64,000 bases of DNA from an uncultured Bacteroides sp. (GCA_902168185.1 CABHOV010000046.1:744001-808000), one strand, 5' to 3'; positions 43,310-54,176 are shown, numbered from the stretch's first letter. Numbers and translations: made by a program. The notes: generated by a model not told the origin, from the sequence alone.

Positions 43310-44089
43310 ATGAAAACTTTTGGTATTATTCACATTATCCTGTTTTTCGTTTTAATGCTCGTGTATCAATGTGTGTCTGCGCAAGATTATGTTGTAAACG
43401 TGAAAGGCGATACGCTGACTGGTTCTATCAAGCCACTCACATTCGGACCTGATAAGAAAGTACAGGTGACAAGCGCGGATAAAAAGAAAACCGTAGTGCC
43501 TATTTTTCAGGTGAAAGCATACTCTTTGAAAGGAGAAATCTTCCAACCTGTAAAAGGACCTTCCGGGTATACATTTATGAAGCTTCTGAAAGCTGGCTAT
43601 GTTTCCCTATATGCTTTTCAACTTGAAAATCAGACTTCTTATGACGGACGCTTTTTATTGAAACGAGATGGCACTGGAACAGAAGTACCGAACCTGAGCT
43701 TCAAGAAAATAACGTCACGCTTTTTCAGCGATTGCCCTGCTATAGAATCAAAAATTGAAGATGGAACATACGGCAAAAAAGAATTGGACACCATCATCGA
43801 TGAGTATAATGCGTGCATCAACGGAAGAACTGCCGAGCATACACAAGTGATTGCAACGCGTACTGAGCAAGTGAAAAAAATCAACTCCTGGGATATACTG
43901 GAAACGAAAGTAAAAGCTCTTTCTGAATTTGAAGGAAAGACAAACGCGCTTGAAATGATCGGTGAAATCAAAAACAAAATTTCCAAATCAGAAAAAGTGC
44001 CCAACTTTTTAATCAATGGACTGAAAGGCACACTGACGCAACCGGAACTCCAGGCAGATTTAGAAACTGCTTTGAAAGAACTGAATTAA
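43310..44089 (+). CDS. Hypothetical secreted protein
   Basis: A 259-residue protein with a signal peptide (about 1-25, ending VSAQ). The N-terminal domain has DYVVNVKGDTLTGSIKPL and VQVTSADKKKTVVPIFQVKAY, a pattern common among Bacteroidota secreted proteins of unknown role. The C-terminal half is helical and Lys/Glu rich and may form coiled coils. It stands alone after the SPFH operon and is ended by the hairpin at 44109-44150. I do not recognise a named family. Confidence 0.65.
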   Translation: MKTFGIIHIILFFVLMLVYQCVSAQDYVVNVKGDTLTGSIKPLTFGPDKKVQVTSADKKKTVVPIFQVKAYSLKGEIFQPVKGPSGYTFMKLLKAGYVSLYAFQLENQTSYDGRFLLKRDGTGTEVPNLSFKKITSRFFSDCPAIESKIEDGTYGKKELDTIIDEYNACINGRTAEHTQVIATRTEQVKKINSWDILETKVKALSEFEGKTNALEMIGEIKNKISKSEKVPNFLINGLKGTLTQPELQADLETALKELN

Positions 44090-44108
44090 GACATCGCTAT
44101 ATATTCTC

Positions 44109-44160
44109 ACGGAGTCCTGACGACAAGATTTTTTTTCACCAGGACTCCGTACTATATTTT
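44109..44160 (+). terminator. Terminator after the secreted-protein gene
   Basis: ACGGAGTCCTG (44109-44119) pairs perfectly with CAGGACTCCGT (44140-44150). The 20-base loop is itself rich in T, and ACTATATTTTTT follows the stem. The large loop is unusual for an intrinsic terminator. Confidence 0.6.
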
Positions 44161-44201
44161 TTCAACTTGTATTTTTACGGCTCGTTAGCATCAGCATTTT
44201 T

Positions 44202-44210
44202 TATACTTTG
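44202..44210 (+). promoter_or_regulatory. Possible -7 element TATACTTTG of mtgA
   Basis: This nine-base string lies 17 bases before the mtgA ATG and differs from TAnnTTTG by one extra base between TA and TTTG. Similar strings precede hslV (32028-32036) and the C10 protease (21864-21872) on the minus strand. Confidence 0.3.
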
Positions 44211-44227
44211 TTTCGCTGAGATATACC

Positions 44228-44953
44228 ATGAATTTTAAGAAGACCGGACATATCCTGAAGAAGGCATTCGTTATACTCTTTTTTGCTCATCTCTTTTATA
44301 TAGTACTTCTAAAATGGGTTGATCCTCCCATTACGATTACACAATTCGTGAGTTGGGTCAGCGGCAATGGACTGAAACGTGACTATGTTCGTTGGAAAGA
44401 TATATCTTCAAATGCTCCACTTGCTATTATGTCTTCGGAAGACCAATTATTCCCGGTGCACAATGGCTTCGACTGGAAGAGTATAGAAAAGGCTATCGAG
44501 TATAATGATCGCAAGAAAGCTTCCGTTGTACGGGGTGGTTCTACCATCAGCCAACAAGTGGCAAAGAATGTTTTTCTGTGGCAAGGGCGAAGCTGGACCC
44601 GCAAAGGACTGGAAGCCTACTTCACGTTCATGATCGAAAAAATCTGGGGCAAGAAAAGAATCCTGGAAGTATATATGAATGTGGCCGAAATGGGCATTGG
44701 TACGTTTGGTATTGAAGCAGCCTCCAGGCGATATTTTAAAAAGTCGTGCAAGTACCTCACGCAGCGGGAAGCCTCGCTGATTGCAGCGAACCTTCCCAAT
44801 CCCAAGAAATATAAAGTGAATCCACCGTCATCCTATATGGAGAGACGATCGGCCTGGATCATTACCCAAATGGTTTACCTGCGCAATGATGACGACATTG
44901 ACATGTTGCTAAAGGGAAAATCCTTGAAAAAAGAGAAAGGTTACTCGCATTGA
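44228..44953 (+). CDS. mtgA: Monofunctional peptidoglycan transglycosylase
   Basis: A 241-residue GT51 enzyme that polymerises lipid II without a transpeptidase domain. One membrane anchor (about 10-29) is followed by the catalytic domain: SSEDQLFPVHNGFD with the catalytic Glu71, and GGSTISQQVAKN (103-114). KRILEVYMNVAEMGIGTFGI and the later REASLIAANLPNP also match. It complements the class A PBP at 482-2743. Length is normal for the family. The next gene is unrelated and has its own promoter. Confidence 0.94.
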   Translation: MNFKKTGHILKKAFVILFFAHLFYIVLLKWVDPPITITQFVSWVSGNGLKRDYVRWKDISSNAPLAIMSSEDQLFPVHNGFDWKSIEKAIEYNDRKKASVVRGGSTISQQVAKNVFLWQGRSWTRKGLEAYFTFMIEKIWGKKRILEVYMNVAEMGIGTFGIEAASRRYFKKSCKYLTQREASLIAANLPNPKKYKVNPPSSYMERRSAWIITQMVYLRNDDDIDMLLKGKSLKKEKGYSH

Positions 44954-45126
44954 AAATCGGGTTGCGTCATCCAAATTTGGTCTCGTAAACGTGTGCATGA
45001 TCCGTATGCAGAATAGAAACTTTGCAACGGCTACAGCCTGGTGAAATTTTTAGCGGCCATTGGGCGGGAAATCAAAATTAACCTACACTCCACAAATCCA
45101 CCGAAGTCCGCGTCACTCTTTTTCGT

Positions 45127-45134
45127 TATCTTTG
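45127..45134 (+). promoter_or_regulatory. -7 element TATCTTTG before the ABC-F gene
   Basis: Exact match to TAnnTTTG, 23 bases before the ATG. I see no clear TTTG at the right distance upstream, so only this half is supported. Confidence 0.4.
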
Positions 45135-45142
45135 CAGCTTGA

Positions 45143-46793
<1,651 letters not shown>

Positions 46794-46838
46794 ATTTCTT
46801 ATTTATAGTATAAAGTCTTTACGGAATTACTGGACACG

Positions 46839-49800
46839 TCAACCTTTTATAAGTATCTCGATAAAAAAGGTTGTCCCCTTCCCTACTTGAGTCTCAAACC
46901 AAATGCGTCCTTTCATTTGCTCAATGGCTTGCTTGGCAATGGCGAGACCCAGGCCCGAACCTGATTTCTTGGTTGTAAAGTGCGGATAGAAAATGCGTTC
47001 TGCGACATCGGGCTCAATGCCCTTTCCATTATCCTGAAAAGAAATTAAAGCTGCGTTGTCTTTCTTTTGTACCGCTATATGTACTACCGCAGCTTCACCA
47101 GGACGTGCCGCCTGAAAGGCGTTGAGAATAATATTTGAAAACGTGCGTCCCAAGAGCTGCTCATCTCCCAATACATATAGCTCCTTGATTGGATTCTTCA
47201 GAATGATCTCTCCTGAATGACTATGCAAGTCAACAATACGTTTGAGGAGACTTACCAATTCAACAGGTTGAATAACAGGTTCCGGCATTTTTGCAAATGC
47301 ACTGAACGAGGAAGCTATATCATTTAATGTATCCACCTGTGTGAGCAAAGAAGATACAGCTTTCGCAGTTTTCTCTGTAGCGTTCGTTCCTGATTGTATA
47401 TTTCGTTCAAGCTGTTGCAATGTCAGCTTCATCGGTGTCAACGGATTTTTAATTTCATGCGCCACCTGCTGAGCAACCTCACGCCATGTACGCTCGCGTT
47501 GTGTTTGCTCCAGCTCTGCTTTACTTTCACCAAGATTATAGAGCATCTGGTTATACTCTTTTACCATGAGCCCAATTTCATCATCAGCCTTCCATACCAA
47601 AGGTTGATTCGTTTTGGTAAGCGATGTTCTTCGCAGCGATTGTGTAATGAACTCCAGTGGAAACGTAAGCCACTTGGAAACAAAGTACGCCAGCACAACA
47701 AGTGCTATAAATATCAGCGCAAAAATATTGAGGATGTTTGTAAATATATTGATCTGAACGCGCTCCAGCGATGCCCCCGAACGGAAGAATGGAATCCCTA
47801 ATATACCTATAGCATTTCCACTCACCGGAGATTTTAATACCGTATAGGCGACAAAGTATTGCAACTTCCCTACTTGTTCAGTGTCGATGAAACGATGCTG
47901 CCCCTTCTTTATACGTTGCAAGGCGCTGGGACTAATATAGTCTGACAACAATTCGTTTTCTTCAATCATTGGCTGACTGGTGGCGATCAGTAAGCCTTTC
48001 GGACTATAGATGTTAATGTCCAGGTTATCAAGTTTTGCCAGGCTATTCACCTGACCCTCAAAGAAGCTGTTTACGTAATCAGCACCAGCTTCTGACACAT
48101 CACTTAACCTTCCCGAGATCTGCTCTCCTATAGTTCTTGCCTTGCGCAGGTATTCTTCATTCAATTGATTTTGAGACGACCTGCTGATAAGTTGCAACGT
48201 AATCGCGCTCACTATAATAAGCGGCAGAAAAAAAGAAAGATTCAGGAGCAATTGTATACGTGCTGTAAAGTATAATTTATCGCCACGTATATAATTCACA
48301 GCACCCTGTGCGACAATCAGTACAAGGATGATCATTAAGCCGGTCACCATTAAGAAAGAAAACCCAGATAGTTTAGACGTCAGTGATGAGCGCTGGGAAG
48401 AAACTACTGCAATGCGTCCGTTTTCATCTTCAACAGCAATGTGATCATATCCACTAAATGCTATACCGGACATATGAATTTCAGGATTTCCAAACAAGGA
48501 AATGCTAAACAGCTGATCGTAGTTAAAATCTCCTGAGCTATATAACACTTTGTCGCTTGAGAAAACAGCATAACTAATATCCTGTTCACGGAAGAATTGT
48601 TTGAATCGGTTATCAACCAGCAACTCAGGGTATACATTTTCAGGAATAATTTTCTTCAGCGAAAGCTGTAGAACAACATGGCCTGATATAGTGCCTTGCT
48701 TGCGAATCGGCACACGAACCAGATATTGCTGTGCAACCTCTTCTTCCGGACTATTGATGAAATATACATTATCATATTGTGTGCGGTATGCTTCCTGGTC
48801 ATAACGCGCGATCAGTCCTGAAAATGTAGTTGAGGTTAGATCATCCAACGGTTGCCCAGCCGCGTTGAATAGAAATATATCTACATCATACTTATTAAAA
48901 TAAGCAGGCAGAAATACTTGTCTTATTTTCTGGCGGATAGCGTCATAGCTTAGAAATATACTCGTGATCCGTTTCTGAATAAAAATATCCTGCGACACAT
49001 TGGAGGCCGTCTCGGAGAGCAAGTACTCTCCAAAGTCATCCCGATCAATCAAAAAGTTACTGGCAAATCTAAACTGATTTTCAATTTTCTTTTTATGAGC
49101 AAAATACTGAAGCGTGTAGGCGCCATTCGCTGCCATAAAAAACAGGGCAACAAACAAATAAGCAAAGGTAGCGAAGCTTAACCGTTTCAGGCTCCTGTAT
49201 AACTTCAAAGCATATACCACTATGCAATAAAGTACCACCATCACCAGCGAAGATATATACTCTTGCCCGGTGGATTCATTTATCACTACAAACAATACTG
49301 TAGCCAGCAGAAATGACACCATGATCTTCACATAACTTCCACCTGCTACCAGAAGGCGAATGAAGGCATGCGAGAAAAGAAACGAGCATATACCCGCCAT
49401 CACCACGGCTATCAAGGCAACAATACGAAGTATATCTACCTTCAGGGATTGCGCTATATCGAGTATGATAATGGAATTGTTGGCGAGCGTCTGGATTACT
49501 ACAAATGGAAAAAGTGCAGCAAAAAGTATACAGGCAGCGAATAAAAAAGAGATTGGCCACGACCATACTTTATGATGCACGAGCCTGAGTAACGCTTTGC
49601 CATGTATATAGTGTCTGAATATATAGAAGCAAAGTAAAAGTACGGCAGCTTCATTGAGTACAAGATCTGCAAGCGATGCATTTAACGTTGATGAGGCAAA
49701 GATCTGCGGGTTAAAAAGATCGGACGAAACAAAAGCAGCGGGAAAATTAAATTCCACCATCACGGTCCGTAGGCCCAGCAAGAAAAAGTAAAGTATGATA

Positions 49801-50480
49801 AATCCCACTTCCGGATACTTTATCCGTCTTGCTTCACGGTATACCAGCACAATTGCTAAAACAACAGCGATCGAAAGAAGTATCACTGCGGCCGCTGCAC
49901 GCTCCGGAAAGAGTAAATGTTCATTGAGAATATTTACTTTAAAAGGGCATATATCTTTCACGCAAACCGGTATACCTACCGTTGCATTTCCTTCCAGGAT
50001 AAATATATTTCGAGTCGGAAAGATTCGCTTGTTCCATTCGATGCTGAGATAGTCATTGGTAATCGGATACCGCTTATACAGTGGGATGATACCGACTAGG
50101 AATTTCTGCCCTGCTATAGCCCACTTGCGTGCGAGATAATCGCTGTTACCTGACTTTAAGAGCTTGAGTATAAAGGGATCGGATACAGAAGCAAACGTGG
50201 GGACAAACTTGTTATTGGTCCAGTATACTAAAGAACCTTTATCATATAGGAAGAAAGAATATTCAGATCGGGTTGTTGCATACATAGCGGAGTCCGTAAC
50301 TCCAGCTTGAATTATAGCAGAAGCTTCTTTTTCAATCGCTTCAACTTCCCTGGCAACTCCTTCGGATAACTTTTCCGCATACAGCCCTGGTGAAGGTTGC
50401 TGATAGGAATAGTATGCCGCCAGAAGTCCGGCTACCAGGAAAAGTATACATGCTACGATGAGTTTTAACTTCGATTTCAA
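46839..50480 (-). CDS. Large NtrY-like membrane histidine kinase
   Basis: A 1213-residue kinase. An N-terminal anchor (about 8-26) is followed by a sensor part, a cluster of membrane segments (about 190-450), a second extracytoplasmic region and a final membrane pair (segments near 710-735, 750-775 and 920-945). A HAMP-like linker follows. The kinase core has His1008 (QVAHEIKNPLTPM), TFSNIILNAFQAA (about 1113-1125), DNGKGI (1150-1155) and GSGLGL (1174-1179). HEIKNPLTPMKL is typical of NtrY. No in-frame ATG precedes; the frame starts with TTG at 50478-50480, with an in-frame stop five codons upstream. No response regulator is adjacent. The size is well above the usual NtrY length. Confidence 0.88.
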   Translation of the reverse strand: MKSKLKLIVACILFLVAGLLAAYYSYQQPSPGLYAEKLSEGVAREVEAIEKEASAIIQAGVTDSAMYATTRSEYSFFLYDKGSLVYWTNNKFVPTFASVSDPFILKLLKSGNSDYLARKWAIAGQKFLVGIIPLYKRYPITNDYLSIEWNKRIFPTRNIFILEGNATVGIPVCVKDICPFKVNILNEHLLFPERAAAAVILLSIAVVLAIVLVYREARRIKYPEVGFIILYFFLLGLRTVMVEFNFPAAFVSSDLFNPQIFASSTLNASLADLVLNEAAVLLLCFYIFRHYIHGKALLRLVHHKVWSWPISFLFAACILFAALFPFVVIQTLANNSIIILDIAQSLKVDILRIVALIAVVMAGICSFLFSHAFIRLLVAGGSYVKIMVSFLLATVLFVVINESTGQEYISSLVMVVLYCIVVYALKLYRSLKRLSFATFAYLFVALFFMAANGAYTLQYFAHKKKIENQFRFASNFLIDRDDFGEYLLSETASNVSQDIFIQKRITSIFLSYDAIRQKIRQVFLPAYFNKYDVDIFLFNAAGQPLDDLTSTTFSGLIARYDQEAYRTQYDNVYFINSPEEEVAQQYLVRVPIRKQGTISGHVVLQLSLKKIIPENVYPELLVDNRFKQFFREQDISYAVFSSDKVLYSSGDFNYDQLFSISLFGNPEIHMSGIAFSGYDHIAVEDENGRIAVVSSQRSSLTSKLSGFSFLMVTGLMIILVLIVAQGAVNYIRGDKLYFTARIQLLLNLSFFLPLIIVSAITLQLISRSSQNQLNEEYLRKARTIGEQISGRLSDVSEAGADYVNSFFEGQVNSLAKLDNLDINIYSPKGLLIATSQPMIEENELLSDYISPSALQRIKKGQHRFIDTEQVGKLQYFVAYTVLKSPVSGNAIGILGIPFFRSGASLERVQINIFTNILNIFALIFIALVVLAYFVSKWLTFPLEFITQSLRRTSLTKTNQPLVWKADDEIGLMVKEYNQMLYNLGESKAELEQTQRERTWREVAQQVAHEIKNPLTPMKLTLQQLERNIQSGTNATEKTAKAVSSLLTQVDTLNDIASSFSAFAKMPEPVIQPVELVSLLKRIVDLHSHSGEIILKNPIKELYVLGDEQLLGRTFSNIILNAFQAARPGEAAVVHIAVQKKDNAALISFQDNGKGIEPDVAERIFYPHFTTKKSGSGLGLAIAKQAIEQMKGRIWFETQVGKGTTFFIEILIKG

Positions 50481-50565
50481 AGTGCAATCTGCCTAAGGTG
50501 ATGATCGTTAAAGTTAACGATCATTCCGCGTTAATCGCTATAGCACTAACAAAAATCTGTCCAGT

Positions 50566-50943
50566 CTACTTTTCATCCAGAGGTTTAATCCCTCCGAAAA
50601 AGTATAGATATAAAATGCGTGAGTATCTGTAATTCACAGGAATGAGGAGCACCATTAATGCAATGAATGTACCTATATAGAACCACTCGGAACTTTCGGC
50701 AAAGAAAAGATAGAAGATGATGCTCATGGCTATTAATGTAGCCACCGTAAATCCGTAGCTCACATACATAGCGCCTTGATAAAATCCAGGTTCCGGTTCC
50801 AGCCTCACGTCACAGTGAGGGCAGCGTTCGTTCATCACGGTAAACTTGGAAAGATTACTGGCGGGGTATTTAAATATAGGTCCTTTGCGACAGCGCGGAC
50901 ACTTACCTTGCAGCAGCGCTTTCAGATAACTCGGTGCGGGCAT
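50566..50943 (-). CDS. DUF983 zinc-ribbon membrane protein
   Basis: A 125-residue protein starting at ATG 50941-50943 (MPAPSYLKALLQGKCPRCRKG). Two C-P-x-C pairs, CPRC and CPHC, form a probable zinc ribbon, followed by two membrane segments. The DUF983 family often sits beside cytochrome oxidase genes and may help assembly. It overlaps the preceding gene by 41 bases, which is long and worth noting. A much longer frame from 51111 is not credible because it runs through the neighbour in another frame. Confidence 0.82.
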   Translation of the reverse strand: MPAPSYLKALLQGKCPRCRKGPIFKYPASNLSKFTVMNERCPHCDVRLEPEPGFYQGAMYVSYGFTVATLIAMSIIFYLFFAESSEWFYIGTFIALMVLLIPVNYRYSRILYLYFFGGIKPLDEK

Positions 50944-51163
50944 TCTTACTTGATTTATACCAGAAATAACCGAGGAGCATAACGGCCAGGTACGGCAATA
51001 CCAATAGATATAGGATCCCCGTATTGATGCCGGCTGCGATGCCAGGATTTCCATTTGAATAATTATTCTCCAATGTGGAGCGGCACATAGCACATTGTGC
51101 CAGCACATCATTTACGCTTATGAAAAGGACGAGCAAAGCTGTTGTTACAATTCTTGTCATCAT
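50903..51163 (-). CDS. Small membrane protein with a CxxC motif
   Basis: An 86-residue protein with a signal-like start (about 1-22, ending VLAQ), a CAMC motif at about 24-27 (QCAMCRSTLENN), and one membrane segment near 50-68. The Cys pair would face the periplasm and could bind copper or heme, or take part in thiol exchange. Similar small proteins occur beside oxidase genes in Bacteroidota as far as I recall. It ends inside the DUF983 gene. Start ATG 51161-51163 or the next codon. Confidence 0.7.
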   Translation of the reverse strand: MMTRIVTTALLVLFISVNDVLAQCAMCRSTLENNYSNGNPGIAAGINTGILYLLVLPYLAVMLLGYFWYKSSKNARTELSESAAAR

Positions 51164-51219
51164 ACTGCGTTACTGTTTAAAAATCTATTCCAAGTTTATA
51201 GAAGGACTATCGATCGGTG

Positions 51220-51750
51220 TTATTGATAATAGGGACTGATCATCAGGTAGACGATCACACCTGTTACCGCCACATACAACCACAACGGAAATGTAAATTT
51301 AGCCAATGCTTTGTGCCGTTCAAAGTTGCCAAACCAGGCGCGTGAAAACGTAAATAATACTAACGGAATGATGGCAATGGACAGCAAAATGTGCGTGATG
51401 AGGATGAAGTAATAAACGTAGCGAATCACTCCTTCTCCTCTGTACACAGTTGTATCGCTGGTCATATGATAAAGCACATACATCACCAGAAAGGCTACTG
51501 ATAGCCCTATACATATTTTCATGATCGTTTCGTGAAGCTTCAGCTTTCCGTTCTTTACTGCGATTACAGCTGTGATCAACAGTACTGCAGTGATGCCATT
51601 GATAGCAGCGTAAATCGGTGGGAGAAACGAGAGGTCGTATCCCGGAACTTTAACTCCAAACAAGATCGCTACGACCACAGGAATTAGTATAGACACCGCG
51701 ATGATGAGCTTCTTATACGGTTCTTTTTGAACATCCAGAGATTGTTCCAT
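51220..51750 (-). CDS. DUF420 membrane protein (cytochrome oxidase assembly-associated)
   Basis: A 176-residue inner-membrane protein with five hydrophobic segments and conserved His in LHETIM, VLYHMTSD, ITHILLS and FERHKALAKF, which suggests heme or metal contact. It matches the DUF420 family (YozB/CtaM-like), one member of which is needed for aa3 oxidase maturation in Staphylococcus. It lies in the oxidase cluster, 12 bases after the SCO-like gene. Confidence 0.85.
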   Translation of the reverse strand: MEQSLDVQKEPYKKLIIAVSILIPVVVAILFGVKVPGYDLSFLPPIYAAINGITAVLLITAVIAVKNGKLKLHETIMKICIGLSVAFLVMYVLYHMTSDTTVYRGEGVIRYVYYFILITHILLSIAIIPLVLFTFSRAWFGNFERHKALAKFTFPLWLYVAVTGVIVYLMISPYYQ

Positions 51751-51761
51751 ATATATGACGA

Positions 51762-52253
51762 TTAATATTTTTTAAGAATGATGGCGATTTCTGTGAGGAG
51801 CCTGTCCATTTCTTCACGATCGTTTGAGACATACTGTCCGCGTATGATTCCCTTTCTATCAACCAGTATCACATCAAAAGGTTCCTTGAGAAAGAATATA
51901 CATTTCTTCCAGGAGGAAAAATGAGGATCTGCATCTGTGATTATCTTTTGCTGGATCTTGTCTTCGGGAAATTCTTCGTCAACACGCATTAGTTGTGTTA
52001 CACCTTCTTTGTCAGGCTTCCCGAAAATCACCAATACAAGGCTATCATTTCCAAACGATAATGCGCTTGTAACACTATCCGGAACATAATACGGAATCGA
52101 CACGGGTGCGCATCCTTCTTGTACATCAGGAGCGATCGTATTATATAGTGGCTCCACTGCAAATTCATTTTTACCAAAGAACTTGAGAAAAAGGAAAATA
52201 CAAACCGGTAGTAAAAACGCGAGGAAGAGAAAAATTATTTTGTTGCCTTTCAT
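51762..52253 (-). CDS. SCO1/SenC-like thioredoxin-fold protein lacking the CxxxC copper motif
   Basis: A 163-residue membrane-anchored protein (segment about 5-24). Placement in the oxidase cluster and the thioredoxin-like pattern (LVLVIFGKPDKEGVTQL, then DVILVDRKGIIRGQY) point to the SCO family, which delivers copper to the CuA site of subunit II. The usual CxxxC after the first strand is missing: the position reads GKPDKEGVTQ. Only isolated Cys remain (EGC near residue 47 and KKC near 119). It may have lost copper delivery or act with another chaperone. I chose ATG 52251-52253 over one seven codons earlier because it begins at the basic end of the anchor. Confidence 0.7.
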   Translation of the reverse strand: MKGNKIIFLFLAFLLPVCIFLFLKFFGKNEFAVEPLYNTIAPDVQEGCAPVSIPYYVPDSVTSALSFGNDSLVLVIFGKPDKEGVTQLMRVDEEFPEDKIQQKIITDADPHFSSWKKCIFFLKEPFDVILVDRKGIIRGQYVSNDREEMDRLLTEIAIILKKY

Positions 52254-52311
52254 ATTACTTGTTGATCCCGCCAAGGAAGAATCAACTTTTCATTTATTCG
52301 ATTCTAAATGA

Positions 52312-52350
52312 AAGAGGCTTAAGTTCACACCTAAGCCTCTATATACTATA
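52312..52350 (-). terminator. Hairpin between subunit IV and SCO-like genes
   Basis: AGAGGCTTA (52312-52320) pairs with TAAGCCTCT (52331-52339). On the minus strand TTTCATTT follows. It lies between co-oriented genes, so it may reduce rather than stop read-through into the assembly genes. Confidence 0.5.
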
Positions 52351-52363
52351 TATTTTTTACAAA

Positions 52364-52696
52364 TTATCTGACTGCAGAAATCGCCATGCCCTCATATATA
52401 AATGCCACGAGCATCCATACGATAAAGATCATCGGGATCAGAATAGACCAGATCAATACTTTCACTTCATAGCGTAAGTGCATGAATTCACCTACTATAT
52501 AACCAGCTTTCACAATGGTCATGGTAATGAATATCCAAACGCGAAGGTCCTTGTATTCATGTGGAACCGTAAATGCTACAATAAATTCCAGGATCGTAAT
52601 GACCAGCAATATGAGTGCCGTCATCCAAAGTTTTTTAATTTTTGCGCGATCCGGAGGCAATACATTTATATGTAGAGTTTCTTCAGTGTGTGCCAT
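52364..52696 (-). CDS. Cytochrome c oxidase subunit IV (prokaryotic type)
   Basis: A 110-residue protein with three membrane segments (about 24-43, 52-70 and 80-102) and the conserved WIFITMTIVKAGYIVGEFMHL block of the caa3/aa3 small subunit IV. It stabilises the oxidase. It is about 30 bases after the subunit III gene in the same operon. Confidence 0.88.
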   Translation of the reverse strand: MAHTEETLHINVLPPDRAKIKKLWMTALILLVITILEFIVAFTVPHEYKDLRVWIFITMTIVKAGYIVGEFMHLRYEVKVLIWSILIPMIFIVWMLVAFIYEGMAISAVR

Positions 52697-52728
52697 GTTT
52701 ATTCTATTAACAGTTAGCGTTTCTTAAA

Positions 52729-53475
52729 TTATACAAGATAGAAGAAGGTAAATACGAATACCCAAACCAGGTCTACAAAGTGCCAGTATAAACCAACTTT
52801 CTCTACCATTTCATAATGACCTCTTCTGTCGTACACACCCATTACTGTGTTATAGTATATGAGGAAGTTCAAACAAACTCCACTGAATACGTGAAAGCCG
52901 TGGAAACCTGTTATAAAAAAGAAGAATGCAGCAAAGTCCGGAGGACCGTACTGGTTATGCACCAGGTTTGCTCCAAAAAATGTAGTTCCTTCAACAACAG
53001 CTTTACCTCCTTCACTTCCGTGGATAAAGTGTAACCACTCCCAAGCCTGGCAGCTTAAGAAAGCTATACCACCTAATATAGTCCAAAGCATCCACTTCTC
53101 AACAGCAACACGATCCATACGGTGACCGGCTTCAACCGCCAACACCATCGTTACAGAACTCATGATGAGAATGAATGTCATGATACCAACAAACACCAAT
53201 GGAGCTTCAACTCCGTGTAAGAAGGGAACAGCTTCAAATACTCTTTCAGGTATAGGCCAGTAGCCAGCGGAAAATTTAAATGCACTTACTGCACCTGTAT
53301 ATACAGGATGTGCTGAACGCACCAAACCGTATGTGATGAGAAGTGCAGAAAAAGTAAAAGCATCTGACAGCAAAAAGAACCACATCATTAGTTTACCATA
53401 ACTGGCACCCATTGGTGATGCTCCGCCATCCCAGGCGCTCCGTCCCGGAGCTGTTGCTACTGAGGTACTTGCCAT
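52729..53475 (-). CDS. Cytochrome c oxidase subunit III
   Basis: A 248-residue heme-copper oxidase subunit with seven hydrophobic segments expected. GKLMMWFFLLSDAFTF at the start, QAWEWLHFI in the middle, GFHGFHVFSGVCLNFLIYY and the closing YWHFVDLVWVFVFTFFYLV are family hallmarks. It has no metal centre but supports subunit I. A second, shorter subunit III-like gene lies immediately upstream in the operon (53571-54155). Confidence 0.92.
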   Translation of the reverse strand: MASTSVATAPGRSAWDGGASPMGASYGKLMMWFFLLSDAFTFSALLITYGLVRSAHPVYTGAVSAFKFSAGYWPIPERVFEAVPFLHGVEAPLVFVGIMTFILIMSSVTMVLAVEAGHRMDRVAVEKWMLWTILGGIAFLSCQAWEWLHFIHGSEGGKAVVEGTTFFGANLVHNQYGPPDFAAFFFFITGFHGFHVFSGVCLNFLIYYNTVMGVYDRRGHYEMVEKVGLYWHFVDLVWVFVFTFFYLV

Positions 53476-53570
53476 TTTAATTTATCGTTATTAGTTCAGT
53501 TTCCTATTTCAATCGGCATCAAGTATACTTCATTTTATACTCTTATGCCCGTAATAATAATGTCTAACGT

Positions 53571-54155
53571 CTATTTATTCAACAGCAGAAAGACGAACAA
53601 ATATAGCCAAAGAACATCCAAAAAATGCCAATACGTGGCACACATTTCTATTTGGTTCATGTTTTTGGAATTCACTTTCAACCGGAATGCAGCCACGAGC
53701 ACGATGATGAGAAAAATCACTCCACTCACCAAGTGAACTGCGTGCGCACCACTCAATACATATACAAATGAATGCGATACAGGGCCGCCTGTAAAATGCT
53801 CTTTCAATGCTACCATTTGATCGAAGGCCATAACCTGGCCGATGACAAATGCTATACCGAGTATCGTGGTGATGCTTAACGCTATCTTCAACGCTTCTAG
53901 GTTGTCTTTGCGTGCAGCACGTACAGCCCAAACCATTGTAGCACTGCTCGCCAGAATGATTCCTGTGTTTATCCAGAATAAATCTGGTACAATAATCTCG
54001 GACCATCCCATGTCACCACGCTTCACGATGTAGGCACTGGTCCATGCACCAAAAAGCATTATCACCGTTGCTATAAAAATCCACAGTCCGAATTTCTTCG
54101 GATTCATTGCCAGTGGACTCTTTGCTTCTTCTACTATTTTAATTTCTGGTACCAT
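53571..54155 (-). CDS. Second cytochrome c oxidase subunit III-like protein
   Basis: A 194-residue paralogue of subunit III with five hydrophobic segments. FGLWIFIATVIMLFGAWTSA, HSFVYVLSGAHAVHLVSG and TYWHFLDVLWLYLFVFLLL match the family. It lacks two N-terminal helices of the longer version. Both copies are in the same operon, 95 bases apart, so each may be part of the complex or one may be an alternative. Tandem subunit III genes occur in other Bacteroidota. Confidence 0.88.
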   Translation of the reverse strand: MVPEIKIVEEAKSPLAMNPKKFGLWIFIATVIMLFGAWTSAYIVKRGDMGWSEIIVPDLFWINTGIILASSATMVWAVRAARKDNLEALKIALSITTILGIAFVIGQVMAFDQMVALKEHFTGGPVSHSFVYVLSGAHAVHLVSGVIFLIIVLVAAFRLKVNSKNMNQIEMCATYWHFLDVLWLYLFVFLLLNK

Positions 54156-54176
54156 ACTGTTCTCCTTCCCTTCTTA

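Noticed and set aside
50944-51111. Long version of the DUF983 protein
   Set aside because: The extra 56 codons run through the CAMC gene in another frame and have no family similarity; the zinc-ribbon start at 50943 is complete.
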